Of a stretch of DNA of 64,000 nucleotides, positions 43,547 to 52,440 are shown piece by piece (the first letter of the stretch is position 1; the number at the start of each line of letters is the position of its first letter). The stretch comes from Candidatus Dormiibacterota bacterium (lineage in GTDB: Bacteria; Chloroflexota; Dormibacteria; Dormibacterales; Dormibacteraceae). Under the pieces are notes generated by a model, which did not search any database, was not told the origin of the DNA, and saw only the letters and a list, made by a program, of their open reading frames with translations. The position numbers and the translations under genes are program-made. Where the stretch lies: the NCBI GenBank assembly GCA_003151935.1, contig PLYZ01000055.1, positions 32,782 to 96,781 on the forward strand. Reading direction: 5' to 3'.

Positions 43547-44470
43547 CTAGGTTCGAGAACCTTCGTACCAATCAAGCGTGCGTTGCAGGCCGGCCTCAAG
43601 GCCCACCTCCGCTGAGAAGCTAAATTCGTGCTGTGCCCGCTCGACGTCTAACTTACGGCGGGGCTGGCCATCCGGATAGCTGGAGTCCCAAACGATTTGA
43701 CCAGCGAAATTGGTCAGTCGCGCGATCGTCGTTACCAGATCTCGGATAGACAACTCCTGGGACGTGCCCAGGTTCACCGGTTCGGCCTTGTCGTATCTCT
43801 CGGCCGCCAGGAGAATGCCCCTCGCGGCGTCGTCGACATACAAGAATTCGCGCGTTGGGTTCCCAGTACCCCACACAACGATGCTTGGGGCGCCTGCTTC
43901 TCGAGCCTCGATACATTTTCGAATGAGGGCGGGGATAACGTGTGACGAAGCCAGGTCAAAATTGTCTCCGGGCCCGTAAAGGTTGGCCGGCAGCAGGTAG
44001 ATGGCGTTGAAACCGTATTGGGTCCGGTACGCCTGCGCTTGAACCAGAAGCGCCTTTTTGGCGATCCCATAAGGAGCATTCGTCTCCTCTGGGTAGCCGT
44101 TCCAGAGATCGTCCTCTTTGAACGGCACGGGCGTGAACTTTGGGTACGCGCAGACGGTGCCCACCTGCACGAACTTGGCTACGCGATTTCGCCGAGCGTG
44201 CTCCATTAGTAGGATCCCCATCACTGCGTTGTCGTAGAAGAAGCGGCCAGGGTTTTCACGGTTGGCGCCGATTCCCCCCACTCGCGCGGCGAGGTGGATT
44301 ACGACGTCAGGCCGCTGATCAGCGAACATGCGGATCACATCCGACTCTTTTGTGAGGTCGTACTCGCGGCTGCCAAAGGTGTGAACCTCGGCGGGTTCCC
44401 GCTCGCGCAGGGAAGCTACCAATCGGCGGCCCAAGAAGCCGTTGCCGCCGGTTACCGTGACACGGCGGCC
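43547..44470 (-). CDS. fcl: GDP-L-fucose synthase-like epimerase/reductase, start unresolved
   Basis: NADP-dependent conversion of GDP-4-keto-6-deoxymannose to GDP-L-fucose. The coding frame begins with [20 protein letters not shown], the cofactor loop, and continues with [45 protein letters not shown] (Tyr-x3-Lys) and LYGPGDNFD, all typical of Fcl/WcaG. No ATG, GTG or TTG precedes the cofactor loop: the frame is closed by a stop at 44501-44503, and the first TTG (44434) lies within GGNGFLG and would destroy it. The 5' end overlaps gmd out of frame. Rare start, frameshift with gmd, or sequence error. Confidence 0.82.
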   Translation of the reverse strand, partial: GRRVTVTGGNGFLGRRLVASLREREPAEVHTFGSREYDLTKESDVIRMFADQRPDVVIHLAARVGGIGANRENPGRFFYDNAVMGILLMEHARRNRVAKFVQVGTVCAYPKFTPVPFKEDDLWNGYPEETNAPYGIAKKALLVQAQAYRTQYGFNAIYLLPANLYGPGDNFDLASSHVIPALIRKCIEAREAGAPSIVVWGTGNPTREFLYVDDAARGILLAAERYDKAEPVNLGTSQELSIRDLVTTIARLTNFAGQIVWDSSYPDGQPRRKLDVERAQHEFSFSAEVGLEAGLQRTLDWYEGSRT

Positions 44471-45492
44471 GGACCACCAGGTGCTCGTACCATCACCTCC
44501 TCAGGATTGAGGCCTTCGTCCTTTAGATCGGACTCGACCATCAATCGAACCAATTCGGGAAAACTGACCGATGGCGACCATTGAAGTAGTCCACGGGCCT
44601 TGCTTGAGTCGCCCTTTAGAGTGTCAACCTCGGCCGGGCGAAGATAGGCCTTATCGATTCGGACGTGTTTTTTCCAGTCCAATCCGACGAGGCCGAACGC
44701 AACCTCAGCGAATTCGCGCACCGAATGTTGCTCGTCCGTCGAGACAACCAGATCGACTGGCTCGGGGAGTTGCATGACCATCCACATGGCGCGCACATAA
44801 TCGGGCGCGTAGCCCCAGTCGCGCTTAGCGTCGAGGTTGCCAAGGTAGACGGTCTCCTGGCGGCCAGCCGCGATTCGGGCGACAGCTTGACTGATCTTGC
44901 GTGTCACGAAGGTCTCGCCTCGGCGAGGGGACTCATGATTGAAGAGAATGCCGTTGGCGGCGAACATGCCATAGGCCTCTCGATAGTTTACGGTGATCCA
45001 GTAGGCGAAGGTCTTCGAGACGCCGTAGGGGCTGCGTGGGTGAAATGGCGTCTGCTCGTTTTGGGGGGGAGGCGCGCTGCCGAAAAGCTCCGAAGTCGAC
45101 GCCTGATAGAACCGGATGGTTTGATCGCAATGGGAGATAGCTTCGAGCAGCCGAAGCGCGCCGAGGGCATCAATGTCGCTCGTGTACTCGGGTGCTTCAA
45201 AGCTGACCTTCACGTGGCTCTGTGCGGCGAGGTTATAGACCTCGCGTGGCCGGACCTCGTTGATTAGCCGAGCGAGGCGGGTGGCATCCGACATATCACC
45301 GTAATGAAGTATCAGCCGACGGTCCGGTTTGTGAGGGTCCTCATAGATGTGGTCGATTCGGTGTGTATTGATAGACGAAGACCGCCGAATCAGTCCGTGG
45401 ACCTCGTAGCCCTTGTCCAGCAGCAGCTCGGCAAGGTACGACCCGTCCTGACCGGTGATCCCAGTGATCAGTGCTCGAATTCGCTCTGACAT
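44452..45492 (-). CDS. gmd: GDP-mannose 4,6-dehydratase
   Basis: 346 residues. Cofactor loop [20 protein letters not shown] at 9-28, [25 protein letters not shown] (129-138, with catalytic Thr/Ser and Glu135), [12 protein letters not shown] (Y156, K160) and [17 protein letters not shown]. This is the full GMD signature. It produces GDP-4-keto-6-deoxymannose, the substrate of the fcl-like product encoded just downstream. Confidence 0.93.
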   Translation of the reverse strand: MSERIRALITGITGQDGSYLAELLLDKGYEVHGLIRRSSSINTHRIDHIYEDPHKPDRRLILHYGDMSDATRLARLINEVRPREVYNLAAQSHVKVSFEAPEYTSDIDALGALRLLEAISHCDQTIRFYQASTSELFGSAPPPQNEQTPFHPRSPYGVSKTFAYWITVNYREAYGMFAANGILFNHESPRRGETFVTRKISQAVARIAAGRQETVYLGNLDAKRDWGYAPDYVRAMWMVMQLPEPVDLVVSTDEQHSVREFAEVAFGLVGLDWKKHVRIDKAYLRPAEVDTLKGDSSKARGLLQWSPSVSFPELVRLMVESDLKDEGLNPEEVMVRAPGGPAAVSR

Positions 45493-45562
45493 GGGTTGTC
45501 AAGTCTATTGAATGGGCCACGACCGTAAGCCCGTTACTTAAGCCGCGTGTTACTGGTGCGAC

Positions 45563-47488
45563 TTAACCGAGGCTGAGGCTCGGCAGTGTCGCTTGGGCCG
45601 GCTTGCCGGCGCTGAGGGTAACCCCGGCAGACGAGACGCTCAACATCCGATCCTCGCTCAGCGTCCCGTCTGCCGTGTGCGTCTGGCCATCGCCGGAGTT
45701 CCAGGTAACGTGAATCGTGTCGGCCAAGGTCCCGGGCTGCTTTTGCCAATAAATCTCCTGAGCGGCGCTGTTCTGAGCCGGCCAGGGCGTGTCATAGTCA
45801 AAAACCGCCTGACCGTGGCCGCCGCCGCAGTTAACGAACAACCAACCATCCAGCAGTTTTGTCTGGTTCGGCGGCGCTGGATTCGAATATGCCACGGCGA
45901 CCAGATTGTCCGATGTGGAAAAGGCGGAGGCGCCCACGAAGAGTCGGATATTGGCCTTGTACAGCGTTCGGGCCTCGATTCCGCACGGTTCGTTATTGAT
46001 GACGTCGACCGCTATCTCGTGGCGCAGCGTGGTGCCCGATCGCACTAGAGCGATTGAATAGTGACGGGTCACAAAGTAGTTGGACTTTGTTCCGTAATAG
46101 TTGCTTTCGACTTCCATCATGAAGTCAGAGGCGCTGCTCAAATTCAAAGCGCCTGACCAGCCGATTCGATCGATCTCGCCCTGGACAGTTGCGTCATTGA
46201 AATAGGCCTGAAGGTGGCGCTGGGCCGCAAGACCGTTGAGCATGGAAAGCAGCGCCGGCCACGCGTCTGGCGTGAGCGATGCGATCCGTCCCATCAGAAT
46301 ACCTGCGAGTGCGCTGAGGATCGATTTATGCGCGGCGTCGCCGGCAATGTCGTGGCTCATCGCTTGTGGGATGAAGTTATTTGTGTCTACACGTAGGCCA
46401 TACCCGGGCACATCGATTGGGCCGGTCAATGCAAGCAATTGGGCTACTACGTAGTAGTCCATGGATATGACCCCATCGATATGTCCAATCCGCGGCTGGA
46501 CAAAATTCTCCGCGGCTGCAGCGTTGGAAGGAAAATCGGGGTAGATGTTGGAATCCACGAAGCTCCAACTGATTTGTGGAATTATTTCTCGGTATGGGGT
46601 CGGTTGGGGAATGAAACCTGGCTGACCTGGATTCGGACGTGGATTGACGAGGTCGTAAGCGTCGCCGCTTTGAATTACTTTCAGCGACCCGTGATCCGCC
46701 TGAAGCAGGCTGTATGTGCCGATGAAGCCGCCGCCGGCACGCAGCTCAGCGGGATTCACCTGCTCGACAAGATATTTGCGTGCGCCATTGCCTCCTAGCA
46801 CATCAGTAAGAACGGGCACCAAGCGTTCGAACTCTGCAAATCCCGGAACGGCTGAATCGATACTCGCGCGGGCTTTCAGGAACGTAGCTTGTTGGGCCGC
46901 CGGGAGTACCTTGGCATCCACCTTGGCGGCTGCCTTCTGCGCAGTGTCGAGATCTGCACGCACCGTCACCAAGCCCGCTTGGACCAGGTTGAGTACCGTC
47001 AACAGAGTCCGACCGGCTTCGCCAGACGACGGCGGTTTGATGATCTCTCCGTCGAGGTTGGAGACACTCTGCCCGGCGTCGGCGAGCGCGGCGCCCATCG
47101 CGGCGATGTTGTCCACCGCGGTGTGTCGCGAGCGCGCGAAGTCTCCTACCGCGGGGGCGTATTCGAGGTAGCGCAGCAGGCGACTGTCATCGGCTTGCTG
47201 ACTTGCGGACAGGAAATCGGCTTTGGCCGTTACGAAGCTGCTTATGGCCTGAGCTACCAGGGCCGGAGCGTGTTCTGAGTTGGCCTGCGTGAGGAGGGTC
47301 TTGCCGGCTTCCAACTCGCTTTGGCCCGCCTGTAAATCGGACGCCAGCTCGGCCTGTAACTGGTCGGCTCGCGACTTCAGGGCGAGGTAGCCCAGATCGC
47401 TGGCGCCGCCGATGCCCGCGATGATGATCAGGACGACCAGCAGCGCCGTGAGCTTGTGGGAGCGAAGGCGGCGGTGCCTGCTGTGCAT
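45563..47488 (-). CDS. DUF4012 secreted/membrane-anchored protein
   Basis: 641 residues. A basic N-terminus and one membrane helix (LTALLVVLIIIAGIGGASDL), a helical coiled region (about 40-250), then the DUF4012 core: RKYLVEQVNPAELRAGGGFI, GTYSLLQADHGSLKV, and ISWSFVDSNIYPDFPSNAAA with GVISMDYYVVAQLLALTGPI. DUF4012 genes often sit in exopolysaccharide clusters of Actinobacteria, Chloroflexota and Cyanobacteria; function not established. ATG 47488 is preferred; in-frame starts up to 47671 run into the divergent GT2 gene. Confidence 0.85.
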   Translation of the reverse strand: MHSRHRRLRSHKLTALLVVLIIIAGIGGASDLGYLALKSRADQLQAELASDLQAGQSELEAGKTLLTQANSEHAPALVAQAISSFVTAKADFLSASQQADDSRLLRYLEYAPAVGDFARSRHTAVDNIAAMGAALADAGQSVSNLDGEIIKPPSSGEAGRTLLTVLNLVQAGLVTVRADLDTAQKAAAKVDAKVLPAAQQATFLKARASIDSAVPGFAEFERLVPVLTDVLGGNGARKYLVEQVNPAELRAGGGFIGTYSLLQADHGSLKVIQSGDAYDLVNPRPNPGQPGFIPQPTPYREIIPQISWSFVDSNIYPDFPSNAAAAENFVQPRIGHIDGVISMDYYVVAQLLALTGPIDVPGYGLRVDTNNFIPQAMSHDIAGDAAHKSILSALAGILMGRIASLTPDAWPALLSMLNGLAAQRHLQAYFNDATVQGEIDRIGWSGALNLSSASDFMMEVESNYYGTKSNYFVTRHYSIALVRSGTTLRHEIAVDVINNEPCGIEARTLYKANIRLFVGASAFSTSDNLVAVAYSNPAPPNQTKLLDGWLFVNCGGGHGQAVFDYDTPWPAQNSAAQEIYWQKQPGTLADTIHVTWNSGDGQTHTADGTLSEDRMLSVSSAGVTLSAGKPAQATLPSLSLG

Positions 47489-47523
47489 CCGCGGCAGTCT
47501 ACCGACCTCCCGAGCCCCATCCA

Positions 47524-47552
47524 TTGAGCTTCTATTTAAAAGCTTGTAACCT
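47524..47552 (+). promoter_or_regulatory. Predicted promoter of the GT2-GT4-GT-C operon
   Basis: TTGAGC (47524-47529), 17-bp spacer, TAACCT (47547-47552). Transcription would start near 47559, about 13 nt before ATG 47572. A longer reading from the same TTG exists but begins in AT-rich non-coding sequence. Confidence 0.45.
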
Positions 47553-47571
47553 CCAGAGTTTGGGGTCCAGG

Positions 47572-48636
47572 ATGCGGGGTATTCGAGTTCAGCTGGCGCT
47601 GGTGGTGGTCCTGGTGGCAGTCGTGGGCGCCTTTTTGCACCCGCTTGCTCTTCTGCTCGCCGCAATTCCATTTGATACGCGCGGTCTGATCAGGTTCCTC
47701 GAAGAGGTGCGGTCAGTTATCGCCGACGCTCTCGGCTGGGGAGTTCTCACGCTCGTGGGCGTAATGGTCTTCTACATCGTGCGGGGCCGTCTCCGTCACC
47801 GCATGTCGCCTCTTTCGATTGGCGACTTTGGTCGGGATACCGCCGTTGCCGGACCGACACGTGTTGCTGTCGCGATCACCGCCTACAACGACGCCGCTGC
47901 TACGGCAGCGGCCGTTAGGGCCTTTATGCGGCAGCCCAGCGTCGTCAAAGTGCTCGTCATCGACAACAACTCAACGGACGACACGGAGGCCCTCGCCTCA
48001 GCCGCCGGTGCTCAGGTCGTGAATGAGACGCGCCAAGGCTATGGGTACGCGTGCATCCGCGGCCTTACCGAAGGTCTTGCCGTCCCTGAGGCCGAGGTGA
48101 TTGTCCTGACTGAAGGCGACGGCACCTTCTATGCCGAGGACCTACCGAAGTTCCTGGCCTACGTCGACAACGCCGACCTGGTGGTCGGCAATAGGGTGGT
48201 CAGGGGAATGGTCGACGTGGACTCCCAGATGGACTACTTCTTCACCTGGGGCAACATGGCGGTGGCGATGCTGCTGCGGCTGCGGTTCTGGGATGGGCGG
48301 CATCTCGGCCCCGCAGGGCTGATGGATGTCGGATGCACATATCGGGCCATCCGGCGCCCGGCACTTGAGCGGATCCTTCCTGACCTCGTGGTCGGCGGCA
48401 ACACATTCTCGGTTCACATGCTGCTCACCGCCATGGCTCGGGGCCTGTCGGTGATCGAGATCCCAGTTCGCCTGAAGCCTCGCGTGGGACCGTCGAAGGG
48501 AGCCAGCCAGAGCTTCGCCAAGGGCCTCCAGGTCGGCCTCGCGATGATCTGGCACATCATGACTTTCAAAGTCGGCTCAAGATCTGATCGCGACCCTGTT
48601 GACAACACCCCGCTCGCCAGCCCCGCGACCAAGTAG
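47572..48636 (+). CDS. Glycosyltransferase family 2 with N-terminal membrane segments
   Basis: 354 residues. Two N-terminal helices (about 6-32 and 55-75), then a GT-A catalytic domain: VAVAITAYNDAAATAAAVRA, VKVLVIDNNSTDDTEALASA, VIVLTEGDGTFYAEDLPKFL (with the acidic D-x-T metal motif GDGTFY), VVGNRVVRG and MDVGCTYRAIRR. This resembles polyprenyl-phosphate mannosyl/glucosyl synthases. It could load a sugar onto polyprenyl phosphate for use by the GT-C protein at 49889. Confidence 0.85.
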   Translation: MRGIRVQLALVVVLVAVVGAFLHPLALLLAAIPFDTRGLIRFLEEVRSVIADALGWGVLTLVGVMVFYIVRGRLRHRMSPLSIGDFGRDTAVAGPTRVAVAITAYNDAAATAAAVRAFMRQPSVVKVLVIDNNSTDDTEALASAAGAQVVNETRQGYGYACIRGLTEGLAVPEAEVIVLTEGDGTFYAEDLPKFLAYVDNADLVVGNRVVRGMVDVDSQMDYFFTWGNMAVAMLLRLRFWDGRHLGPAGLMDVGCTYRAIRRPALERILPDLVVGGNTFSVHMLLTAMARGLSVIEIPVRLKPRVGPSKGASQSFAKGLQVGLAMIWHIMTFKVGSRSDRDPVDNTPLASPATK

Positions 48637-48646
48637 ATAGGCGCGA

Positions 48647-49822
48647 ATGCAGCACCTTCGCGTCCTTTTCATGGCCACGCGAGACTGGTACAACCCTGCC
48701 ACCACGGGCGGGGACAACACCATGTGGGAGAACGCGCGTTACCTCGCCTCCAGAGGACACAAGGTCACATTCCTGGCCGCGGCGTTCCAGGGTGCTGCCC
48801 TTGATGCCTCGATCGATGGACTCCATGTCGTCCGGCTCGGCGGTATCCACTCGCTGTGGTCGAGGACGTTGGTGTACTACCTCGCAAATCGCGGGCGCTA
48901 TGACGTTGTGGTTGCGGAGGGATTCGGCGGCTCCCGGATTCCGCGGCTGGCTCCCCTCTACGTCAAAGAGCCGCTCGTGACCGAGTGGCACCAGGTCCAC
49001 CGCGACCTGTTCGAGGCGCAGTATCCTCGCGTACTACGCGGTCCGCTCAACCTGCTGGAATGCGTGGCGGTCTGGGTGAACCGCAACACCTTCGTGCGGG
49101 CCGGCACCGAGGAGTGGCGGGACGCCTTTGTGCAGGTCGGCTTCAAACCCGACAAGGTGTTCGTCCTGCCGGTGAGCATCCGAGACGACTGGTTGACCGA
49201 AACCAAACCGAATCCCGTGACCGAACCGAACATCCTGTGGCTCGGCAAGATTCGGCGATACAAGCGCCCGGATCATGTCATCAAGGCCATGCCGGCGGTC
49301 CTCAAGCGCGTTCCTGGCGCTCACCTGACGATCGCGGGTCGTCACGATGACGTGCCCTACGAAAGACAGCTTCAGTCCCTGGTCGATGGGCAAGGCCTCC
49401 ACGAACACGTGGCGTTTCGGTTCGATCTCTCCGAGGATGAGAAACGCGATCTCATCCAGCGCTCGCGCGTCCTGGTGATCCCCTCTGTAGTGGAGGGCTT
49501 TGGCATCGTCGCGCTCGAGGCCAACGCCTGTGGCGTTCCAGTCGTGGCTAGCTCTGGGGTTCCCCAGGGTGCCGTAAGTGACGGAAAGAACGGCCTGCGA
49601 TATCCGTCGGGAGACATTGGTGCGCTGGCAGATTGCATCTGCACGGTGCTGAGGGACGACTCCCTTTATGGCCGGCTCTCCGAAGGCGGGCTTAACTTCG
49701 TCCGCCAATTCGCATGGAGCAAGGTCGGTGCCCAGTTCGAACACGTTGTCGAAGATGTTGTCGCGATGCGTCGCTCAAAACGATCGCTGAAACCCGATGA
49801 CAGTGCTGCGAAGATCTCTTAG
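48647..49822 (+). CDS. Glycosyltransferase family 4
   Basis: 391 residues, 10 bp after the GT2 stop. N-terminal FMATRDWYNPATTGGDNTMW and ENARYLASRGHKVTFLAAAF; C-terminal ILWLGKIRRYKRPDHVIKAM, AHLTIAGRHDDVPY, and VLVIPSVVEGFGIVALEANA with the E-x7-E donor motif and CGVPVVASSGVPQGAV. Second gene of the plus-strand operon. Confidence 0.9.
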   Translation: MQHLRVLFMATRDWYNPATTGGDNTMWENARYLASRGHKVTFLAAAFQGAALDASIDGLHVVRLGGIHSLWSRTLVYYLANRGRYDVVVAEGFGGSRIPRLAPLYVKEPLVTEWHQVHRDLFEAQYPRVLRGPLNLLECVAVWVNRNTFVRAGTEEWRDAFVQVGFKPDKVFVLPVSIRDDWLTETKPNPVTEPNILWLGKIRRYKRPDHVIKAMPAVLKRVPGAHLTIAGRHDDVPYERQLQSLVDGQGLHEHVAFRFDLSEDEKRDLIQRSRVLVIPSVVEGFGIVALEANACGVPVVASSGVPQGAVSDGKNGLRYPSGDIGALADCICTVLRDDSLYGRLSEGGLNFVRQFAWSKVGAQFEHVVEDVVAMRRSKRSLKPDDSAAKIS

Positions 49823-49888
49823 AGACGTTGGGTTCATGATCCGAACTGCGGTCGGGGCGCCCTCCTGAAGAGCCGGCCGCTGGGCGGC

Positions 49889-52159
49889 ATGCCCCACTCG
49901 ATCGTTGCCGCTTTGACATGGGCTGTGCCCGCAGTAGCCCTACTGATGCTCGCGCTCACCATCACGCCGGCCGGGGTCTGGAATCACCCAGTCTTGGATG
50001 CGAGCTACAGGGGCTTCGACCCGAACTTCGTTTACACGTCGAACGGTGGCTCTGGCGTGGTGAGTGTGTCGGCGAGCACCGTCGAGGTCACAGCCAAACA
50101 AAGGTCTGATCCGACCATCACCCTGGCCACGACGCCGTTACAGAGGTTTGACGCGTCGGTTGATGTCACCGTCGAGACGAACGAGGGCGCGTCCATGCCG
50201 TTTGGGATCGGGTTGTGGTCTGTGTCCTCCAGCGCAGCGTACTTTGTCGTGTTTGAAGCGGGGCCGCAAAACCTCATCACGGCCCAAACCATTAGCGATG
50301 CGGGCTCAGGCTTCACGTTGGTCAGCGGCACGGTCATCAACCGAACGCCGCTCGGCAGCTACAAGGTCGGCGATACCTATCGCGTCGCCTTCCTGCTCGA
50401 CAAGGCCGCCGGTTTGCTGACCAGTCGTATCACCAACCCGGATGGCACCTCGGTCGCGGCGTCGGTTGATTCTCGACAGAGCCCGAAGCTGTTCCTCGAC
50501 CTTCCTCTGGCGCTCAGCGCGTCGGCGTCGGCCGGAGAGGGCTCCAGCCGGGTGGTACTTCGGAACTACGCCGTCGACCTCCCCCATGAGAGGTTGTGGG
50601 CGTCAAAGATCGACGATCCGAGGGCAACGCTTGCCCTGATTGGCCTTGCGATCGCGGGCGCGGTCTTGATCGTCTTCGCCATCGCCCCTAGGTTCTTCTC
50701 TGGTTACAACTCGATCGGCAGCCGGGTTCGCAACGGATCCACGGACTTGCTGCGGCGATTGGCATCCGCGCCGGGGCGGGTGGCGCTGCTTTCCGGCTCG
50801 ATCGTGGTGTATCTCGCCGGCAATGCCTGGTTGTTCAGGCTGGGCGGTCACCCGTTCGACGTGGCGGCCGAGAAGCTGTACGCGTACGTGGCCAGGTCAT
50901 ACGGGCCGGGCCAGCTTTACTTCCTGCCCAACATCGTTGGCCTGCCCAAGATCTGGCAGGGTGTGCCCAGGCAGGAAATCGCGTTTCCCTACGAACCGGT
51001 CATGGCGTACCTATCCCTCGGCATCGGCTGGCTGCATGGCCTGCTTTCCGGCGGTGGCCCGCTCACCGCTGACAGCCTCCAGCTGGAGTACCTGGTCAAA
51101 GGGGTGAACGTTGTCTTTGGGCTCGCGGATGCCGCGCTGATCTACTGGATCCTGCGGCAGATCGGTATGAGCAATCGCTGGAGCCTTGTTGCGGGCGGCC
51201 TGTTCCTGTTCAACCCCGCCGTCTGGTTCAGCATGTCGGTGTGGGGCGAGACCCACGTCTTCAGCCTCTTCTTTGTTCTGGCGGCGATCCTGCTGGCGGA
51301 AAAGCATCTTCCGGTGTGGGCCTGGCTGGCCCTGGCGGCCGCATGCCTGACACGGCCGCAGATGTTCGTGTTCGGCCTTCTGCTGGGCATCGTCTTTCTG
51401 CGGAAGTTCTCATGGAGAGAAAACGTCCTGGGCCTCTCGTGGACGGTAATCGTCACGTTCATCGCCTTGATCCCTTTCACGCTCGCGACCAGTCCGTCCC
51501 TACCGGTCGACATCACGGCCAACATCCTCCATGTCCACGAGGCTGCGACCAACAACGTGGTGACGACCGTTTCGCAGGACACATACTCGGTTTGGCCCCT
51601 CATCGAGTACCTGGCACAGGGAGCCTCAGGTCAGCACCAGGCATTCAACCCGACCAACGTGACTCTGGTGGGCCCAATCACATATCAGAGCGTCAGCCAG
51701 GTCCTGACCTTGGCGGTGATGCTGCTATTGGCCGGATTCTTGTTCTTTCGCCGGCGGGCCACCGATGAAGCCGGCGCTTACATTCCATACGTCGCCATCG
51801 GCATAACCGCCTTCTTGATGCTTCTGTTCAGTCTTGTCGCCAGTCACTTCGTGCTCGCGCTTCCATTTCTCCTCCTGTCCCGTCGATGGATGGGCGCGGT
51901 CGCCTACTTTTACGTCGCGGTGATCTGGACGGCGACCACGTTCGTCACCATGTATGGCGATATGGGCCGGGCGATATTCGCCCAAGACTATCCGCTGCTG
52001 GCTCCAGCGAACAACGCGATCACCCATTTCGTCGTGGGGCTCTACACCAATGATCGATTCATCACCGTCGGCATCGTCGCCAACATCGCTGTGGTGTTAT
52101 GGCTCGGGTTCTTGACGCTGGGCCCAATGCGCTCCTCACCGGCGCGCAGCGCAGCGTGA
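49889..52159 (+). CDS. GT-C-type membrane glycosyltransferase with N-terminal jelly-roll-like domain
   Basis: 756 residues. TM1 at about 8-28; an extracytoplasmic beta-rich domain at about 35-230 (FDASVDVTVETNEGASMPFG, AYFVVFEAGPQNLITAQT, YRVAFLLDKAAGLLTSRIT) that looks like a concanavalin/laminin-G-like lectin fold; then about 10 helices with FNPAVWFSMSVWGETHVFSL and ACLTRPQMFVFGLLLGIVF, as in mannosyltransferase-like GT-C proteins. The fused beta domain may bind the acceptor glycan. Convergent with the repeat-protein gene at 52176, with only 16 bp between stops. Confidence 0.75.
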   Translation: MPHSIVAALTWAVPAVALLMLALTITPAGVWNHPVLDASYRGFDPNFVYTSNGGSGVVSVSASTVEVTAKQRSDPTITLATTPLQRFDASVDVTVETNEGASMPFGIGLWSVSSSAAYFVVFEAGPQNLITAQTISDAGSGFTLVSGTVINRTPLGSYKVGDTYRVAFLLDKAAGLLTSRITNPDGTSVAASVDSRQSPKLFLDLPLALSASASAGEGSSRVVLRNYAVDLPHERLWASKIDDPRATLALIGLAIAGAVLIVFAIAPRFFSGYNSIGSRVRNGSTDLLRRLASAPGRVALLSGSIVVYLAGNAWLFRLGGHPFDVAAEKLYAYVARSYGPGQLYFLPNIVGLPKIWQGVPRQEIAFPYEPVMAYLSLGIGWLHGLLSGGGPLTADSLQLEYLVKGVNVVFGLADAALIYWILRQIGMSNRWSLVAGGLFLFNPAVWFSMSVWGETHVFSLFFVLAAILLAEKHLPVWAWLALAAACLTRPQMFVFGLLLGIVFLRKFSWRENVLGLSWTVIVTFIALIPFTLATSPSLPVDITANILHVHEAATNNVVTTVSQDTYSVWPLIEYLAQGASGQHQAFNPTNVTLVGPITYQSVSQVLTLAVMLLLAGFLFFRRRATDEAGAYIPYVAIGITAFLMLLFSLVASHFVLALPFLLLSRRWMGAVAYFYVAVIWTATTFVTMYGDMGRAIFAQDYPLLAPANNAITHFVVGLYTNDRFITVGIVANIAVVLWLGFLTLGPMRSSPARSAA

Positions 52160-52175
52160 TTGGACTTCGGCGGGG

Positions 52176-52440
52176 CTAAGTGACCGTGACCGGGGTGCTG
52201 GCGACGACGTCGTAGCCGGCGGTGCTGTTCGCATCGCGAACATGGACGCCGATATAGACGGTGCCTGTCCCGGCGCCGGTGCTGTTCCAGTCGTAGGTCG
52301 GGGTCGGGCTGTAGGCCTGAACCATCTGCCAGGTGCTTGAGCTGGCGGCGCGGATCCAGAACTCATAGCGAGGGCTGTTCGTGCAGCCCGTGGCCGCGGC
52401 GGTGACGGTGACGTGGGTTCCGCCGCTGGTGCTGTGCACC
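52176..52440 (-). repeat. Near-identical 265-bp terminal repeat, copy 1
   Basis: The 3' end of this gene and the 3' end of the neighbouring gene (54290-54554) align without gaps, with about ten mismatches by eye. Other repeat units in these genes are clearly more diverged. Confidence 0.85.
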
